Shown in pieces: positions 44,874 through 48,878 of a DNA stretch of 48,878 nucleotides. The position numbers and the translations under genes are program-made. This stretch comes from Zarea fungicola (Eukaryota; Ascomycota; Sordariomycetes; Hypocreales; Cordycipitaceae). Location: contig FWCC01000543.1 of NCBI GenBank assembly GCA_900169235.1, positions 1 through 48,878 of the forward strand, given 5' to 3'. Numbering within the stretch: the first letter of the stretch is position 1; each line of letters opens with the position of its first letter. The notes under the pieces are model-generated. The model ran no database searches. It was not told the origin of the DNA and saw only the letters and a list, made by a program, of their open reading frames with translations.

Positions 44874-46876
44874 ATGAAGAGCTTCTATCTCGTCATCGCG
44901 GCTCTTGCCAGTCTCGCCATTGCAGTTCCCGCTGCCGACTCTCTTTTGGGGGTGTGTTCTCGTGTCATCATAACTTAATTTGGCAAACTGACCAGATGCG
45001 TTTCCAATTCATAGGATAGAGCTATTGCCCCGGTAACTTGATCACGCTCAAATTTCAGCGCACGTTCTACCACTAACAGCTTCGGCAGTGTGTAAGTGTC
45101 GGCTCGATCCCCTAACTGCTACAAATATCTGACTTCAGCAGGGCGTATGTTGATAACTTGAAACTTCCGTCTAATTTCAAAAAGGCTCAGTTAGATTTAG
45201 GGCGTAAGTGTCCAGTCTTTAAGATAAGAAGTTGATGCTAATAAATTGATGCAGAAAGCCTGCGTTGGTACCCAAAGTCCAATTGTGCCACCGTTGTCTA
45301 ACCCGTCTTAGCCTGTACGATTACCTGCTGTGACCGAAACCAAGTCTATTGCTAACATTCCCGCAAGGCCGTACGTTGCATAATTCGAATCAAACAGAGA
45401 TATTTACTTAGCACTCCAATTACAGGGTGTAAGTGCCATGCTCTGTTGCCGAAACTGTACCTGAGACTCTGTTAACAAACCATCTCCAGACTGTATGTTT
45501 ACCATCTGACGTCTAACCTGATAGCCTTCTCTAACAGTCTTCAAATAGCGAGTAAGTGATTTATCTCATGCTACTGTTATTCAGCTCCGTCAGCTAATCT
45601 TAATGAAATTTAGTGCGTGAGTTGTTCCGTGGCCAGATCTGCAATTCTCATCACGAGACTGATAATCGATTTCAGTGCGTAAGTATTTGGGCTCCCCCGG
45701 TTACTGTTATCTTCCATCGCTAATAATGAGCAAGACCGTGAGTGAACTCTGCATCACCACATTGCAAAAGCTGCTACTAAACTTTTCATGGGTAGAACGT
45801 ATGTCGACAATGTTCAACGGACTGGCCTGGCGGGAGAGCTAATCAACCATATCTAGTGTGTAAGTGCATCACGCCAATATCCAACAACAACAGCCTATTC
45901 AGCGCTAATTTTTTGGAACTACAGGGCGTGAGTTTAAGCCTTGTGCCCTACGAAGAGGCGCCGTGCCACTAACCGGAGTTACCATATCCACTTTAGGGAG
46001 TAAGAATTCCCCAACATGCCTCTACTGAGCAGTGCTAATAGTATGCAACTTTAGGACGTATGTGAATGCCTTGGAATCATTGATTGGACGGATAGAAGAT
46101 GGCTAACATCATGGAATGTTAGTATGTATGTGTTGCACCTGAACCGTGATGCATGACCTGCTCCGCCGAGCAAAAACTGACGGATTCTGAATTCAGGTTG
46201 TAAGTACTACACTGCTTCCATTTCCCATGCACAGTATACTGAGCTGACAAAATGAAACAGTGCGTAAGAAATAAAATATTAAGCTCCACGAAACATGTAC
46301 TGAAACGTAGCACAGAGAGTAAGTGATAGTACATCATTCCTTGAGAAGTATCATTGCTAATACTATACACAGAGAGTAAGTAGCACCGAAGAGGAAGCCA
46401 CCTGAGTCCTGCATTAACTTACTTGGTTTATAGCCCGTAAGTTGTCAAGAAATGACCCAGATTCAATAGCAGAAGTATGTGATTGCTGAATGAAACATAC
46501 ACTTCAGGGCGTAAGTAAATCTACTCAGTTATCGGTACTTCAATTGGGCAATTAGACTAACTAACATGGTTCACAGCAAGCGGTAAGTGGTTCAGGCTCC
46601 CTGGGTACCAAAGTGAGGACCTACCTAACATGACCACAACAATCGCAAGTGTGTAAGTAGTTGCCGCTCCATCTTGCGTGTCATTTAAGCGTTTCTAATG
46701 TGGATACAAAGATTGTAAGTATTTCGAACCTCAGATTCATCTCTCGCAGCTTGCTTCAGCAGCCATCTTATCCGACGCGACGGAACCTAGTGCGTAAGTA
46801 TTTTCAGAATACCCACCATTCAGCTGCACTTGGGAAACGGTCTCTCTAAAAACTGTTTTCATATAAACAGCCATAA
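44874..46876 (+). CDS. Secreted 8-Cys peptide gene built of single-codon exons, about 64 aa, about 31 exons
   Basis: Exon 1 (44874..44951) encodes a signal peptide (MKSFYLVIAALASLAIAVPA) plus ADSLLG; exon 2 (45015..45032) encodes DRAIAP. After that almost every exon is exactly three bases between a canonical AG and GT. Exon starts with residues are 45089 C, 45142 G (or 45139 QG), 45201 G, 45255 KAC (9 nt), 45312 P, 45368 A, 45426 G, 45490 T, 45549 R, 45614 C, 45676 C, 45735 T, 45796 N, 45857 C, 45925 G, 45997 G, 46055 D, 46123 Y, 46197 V, 46261 C, 46316 R, 46373 R, 46434 P, 46508 G, 46577 QA (6 nt), 46650 C, 46712 I, 46791 C, 46871 P-stop. The introns are 48-77 nt, mostly with GTAAGT or GTATGT donors and CTAAC/CTAAT/CTGAC branch points, and are unlike each other in sequence. 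All junctions are phase 0. Cys spacing is C-x4-C-x5-CC-x2-C-x5-C-x6-C-x-C, like a disulfide-rich secreted peptide. Coding bases are about 10% of the locus. Function is unknown (effector, antimicrobial or signalling peptide are all possible). The last exon is the least certain. Confidence 0.82.
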
Positions 46877-47329
46877 ATTCATCTACAGAGAAATCGATCA
46901 ATGGTTCGAAAAACTCGAGCCTGGAATTTATGGAAGCTCTCGGTCGTTGTATGGAGTTCTTCACTGTAGCACCGCAAAATGCAAGCAGCTGGAGTTTAAG
47001 CTCGGCCGGCCGTCAGCGGGCAATACAAGGCAGAATACAGCATTTTTCACGCAATAAGACAAGTTCAAATACAATCAAATGTCTTGCCTTTCTCTCGTGT
47101 AGACTTTGCTGCTTGACCACCTAGGTTTTACTTCTCAGTTTCCAATTGGCTTCTCGACCAGTTCCATCCTTTATGTACAATGGAGTGACCCTGGAAATTT
47201 ATCACAAGAAATGCGCTGTCAGCATCTGGCGATTTCATGTGAGTAAATTTCTACTGCACAGCCTTCTGAGCAGAGCTACCTAGTAGTCTCACTATGAGTC
47301 GTCGACTATAGGGGCTTCCGTTCAACCAC
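46877..47329. other. Convergent intergenic region
   Basis: 3' flank of the single-codon-exon gene and of the permease. The reading frame of the last Cys codon stays open to 47057 if the last intron is retained. Confidence 0.45.
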
Positions 47330-48878
47330 CTATCGTTTTGACTCCTCGACTTCTCCAGCACTCTTTTCATCCAGTACAGTGTCGAGGTTGTCTGAGCGGT
47401 ACGGGTCAACAGCGACATGTCCAAACTTGCGAGCAGAGACCTTGTTCTCAAAAAGTACATCAATCTCGGCATACGTAAGACCCTTTGGCTCGGGAAGACG
47501 AAAATAAGTCCAGATTAAGCCGAGCAGGTTGGTGCCAGCCCAAAAGAAGCCTGCCTTCCCGCGCCAGTTCCAGGCGGTCGGGTTGAGGAACCGGGCCTGC
47601 AGGGTGCTAGTGACCAGGCCGGAGACCAGGTATCCATTGCGTGCGAGAACAACAGTCTTGATTCGAAGGCGGGAGGACGGTATCTCAGCGACGAGGGAGT
47701 AGCAAACCGGCCCGACGGTAACATCATACACAAAGGTAAGGATGAGGATAAAGGCGCCACTGGCCCAGCCCACACCTGAGCTCAGCTTTGGGACCCCGAG
47801 GCCGCCAATGACAACCAGAATTATCAGCATGACCATCTGACCCCAGAGGTACAGCGTGCGACGGCCGAAATGCGGCATCAAGAACCATGACGCGACAGTG
47901 CCGACAAAAGCCATCCCTGATTGCCCAACACCGAGTGAAAACGCGTTCGACGGGGAGAGGCCAGCTTGTTCCATAAAGTACGTTCCTGCACCAAGCATCG
48001 GGGACCCGGCAGTGTGCTGAATAATCCACGTCATGACAGCTACCTCGGTTCGGCGAAGGTTGGTACCTTTGAAACAGTCCCAGTATGAAGTACCGGCCGT
48101 CTGCTGAAGCTCCATCTCATTCGTATGTATCATCATTGCCAAGGTGTCTTCCACGTTAAAGTCTGGATTGGCTGTTTTAGACGTGAGACGAAGCAATGCA
48201 GCTCGGGCTTGATCAAGCTTTCCATGACGTACGAGCCACCTATATGCTAACTGTTAGACAGAAACTCGGGTTTAACGCTAATTAGGGGGTTGGAGGGAAG
48301 ACATGCCATGGAGACTCGGGAGCGAAGAACGCGATCAGGGCAATGGGAAGGGGCCAGACCCATTGAATTGCGTACGGGATCCGATACGCCCAGTCAGTGG
48401 TTCCCGAAACGAACCCTTTCAAAATTCCCGAGGCAATAAGTTGGCCAATGACCCAGCAGAGGTTAACATAAGTGGTCAGATACGGCCTCAGAGCGACAGG
48501 GCAGACTTCGGCGGCATAAGTTGTTGTCAAGGTTTGAAAGATGCCCCTACAAGCGGTTTAGTTAGTCGTTATTATTTGACTGGATGAAAGATGTTGTCAC
48601 TAACCATGGCAGACCTGACAAGATGTATGCAGCAAGAAGCATCTCGACATTGACTGCGAAGAACTGAATGAATATGAAGCAGCTGCTGGCAAACAGGGCT
48701 CCAATCATGGTCCAGCGGTAGCCAATTCTATCCGAAACAAAGCCATTGATAATCAGCCCAATGATTTGAGCAGTGGACGTTCCATTGCCCAAGGCATTCT
48801 GCCATTCAGCACTAAGTTGATATGTTGGGTTGCCATGCTTGTCAAATCCAGTGTGGTGCCAAGGGGGTGACAAAAAAA
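47330..48878 (-). CDS. MFS sugar transporter, maltose-permease-like (5' end beyond window)
   Basis: Visible exons, complement(47330..48239, 48307..48546, 48605..48878, open at the window edge). The sugar-porter features seen are SDRIGYRWTMIGALFASS (loop 2-3), the VCPVALRPYLTTYVNLCWVIGQ block (PxxxR motif region), APESPWWLVRHGK after helix 6, PHFGRRTLYLWGQ (loop 8-9) and the final RLPEPKGLTYAEIDVLFE signature. The closest style is fungal alpha-glucoside/maltose proton symporters. The second intron (48240-48306) needs a GC donor (GCATGT) to give ESPW-WLVR; a GT donor three bases downstream would break the frame. About 120 N-terminal residues are missing beyond the window. Confidence 0.9.

Noticed and set aside
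45058..45079. Earlier acceptors (AG at 45057-45058 and 45078-45079) for the third exon
   Set aside because: They would give a 26-nt intron or a longer out-of-pattern exon; the AG at 45087-45088 gives a 56-nt intron and the TGT exon.
46466..46475. A possible extra micro-exon within the intron at 46437-46507
   Set aside because: A CAG-AA-GTATGT-like string is there, but a 2-nt exon would break the frame, and the unsplit 71-nt intron matches the size of the others.
44874..46876. Reading the locus as a minisatellite, introner array or decayed pseudogene
   Set aside because: The repeated element is only the splice-signal pattern, spacer sequences are unrelated, and the joined triplets make a stop-free 8-Cys peptide, which decay or tandem repetition would not preserve.

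Overview
This is nuclear DNA of a filamentous ascomycete (Pezizomycotina; gene content fits Sordariomycetes, probably Hypocreales, although the genus cannot be fixed from the sequence). The evidence is protein-coding genes broken by 47-120 nt introns with GTRNGT donors and CTAAC/CTGAC branch points, MARVEL, UstYa/DUF3328, CYP56-like and Zn2Cys6 proteins, and an intronless eukaryotic tRNA-Arg. Exon structures below were built by hand from splice signals and reading-frame continuity; no transcript data were available.

Region 1 (0.7-8.7 kb) looks like a small phenylpropanoid-type metabolite cluster: an aromatic amino acid ammonia-lyase (PAL/HAL family), a CYP56/Dit2-like P450, a fungal O-methyltransferase and an MFS exporter, arranged as two divergent pairs whose shared promoters both carry a GACACGGG motif. 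Region 2 (10-20 kb) holds housekeeping or accessory genes: two MARVEL-domain membrane proteins, a glyoxalase/VOC protein, a UstYa-like (DUF3328) protein with altered HxxHC motifs, a nitronate monooxygenase and an APH-type kinase. Region 3 (20.6-24 kb) is a convergent pair, an MCT-type transporter and a 4CL-like acyl-CoA ligase ending in the peroxisomal signal AKL.

Region 4 (27-37 kb) looks like a ureide/cyclic-amide catabolic island: a Zn2Cys6 regulator, a 981-residue hydantoinase/DUF917 fusion (13 exons), a divergently transcribed NCS1 permease with an apparent frameshift, and a metal-dependent amidohydrolase. Region 5 (37-42 kb) has a secreted GMC oxidoreductase and a divergent beta-tubulin paralogue that naturally carries Ala at position 198 and Gln at position 6, both benzimidazole-site positions. 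A tRNA-Arg(ACG) follows at 43.3 kb, and a partial maltose-permease-like MFS gene with a probable GC-AG intron runs off the right edge.

The standout is at 44.87-46.88 kb: a gene for a secreted, eight-cysteine peptide of about 64 residues whose mature part is encoded almost entirely by exons of exactly three nucleotides, one codon each. I count about 26 single-codon exons separated by about 30 introns of 48-77 nt, all in phase 0. Concatenating them gives a stop-free cysteine-rich peptide, which is strong internal evidence that the structure is real. I know of no described gene like it.
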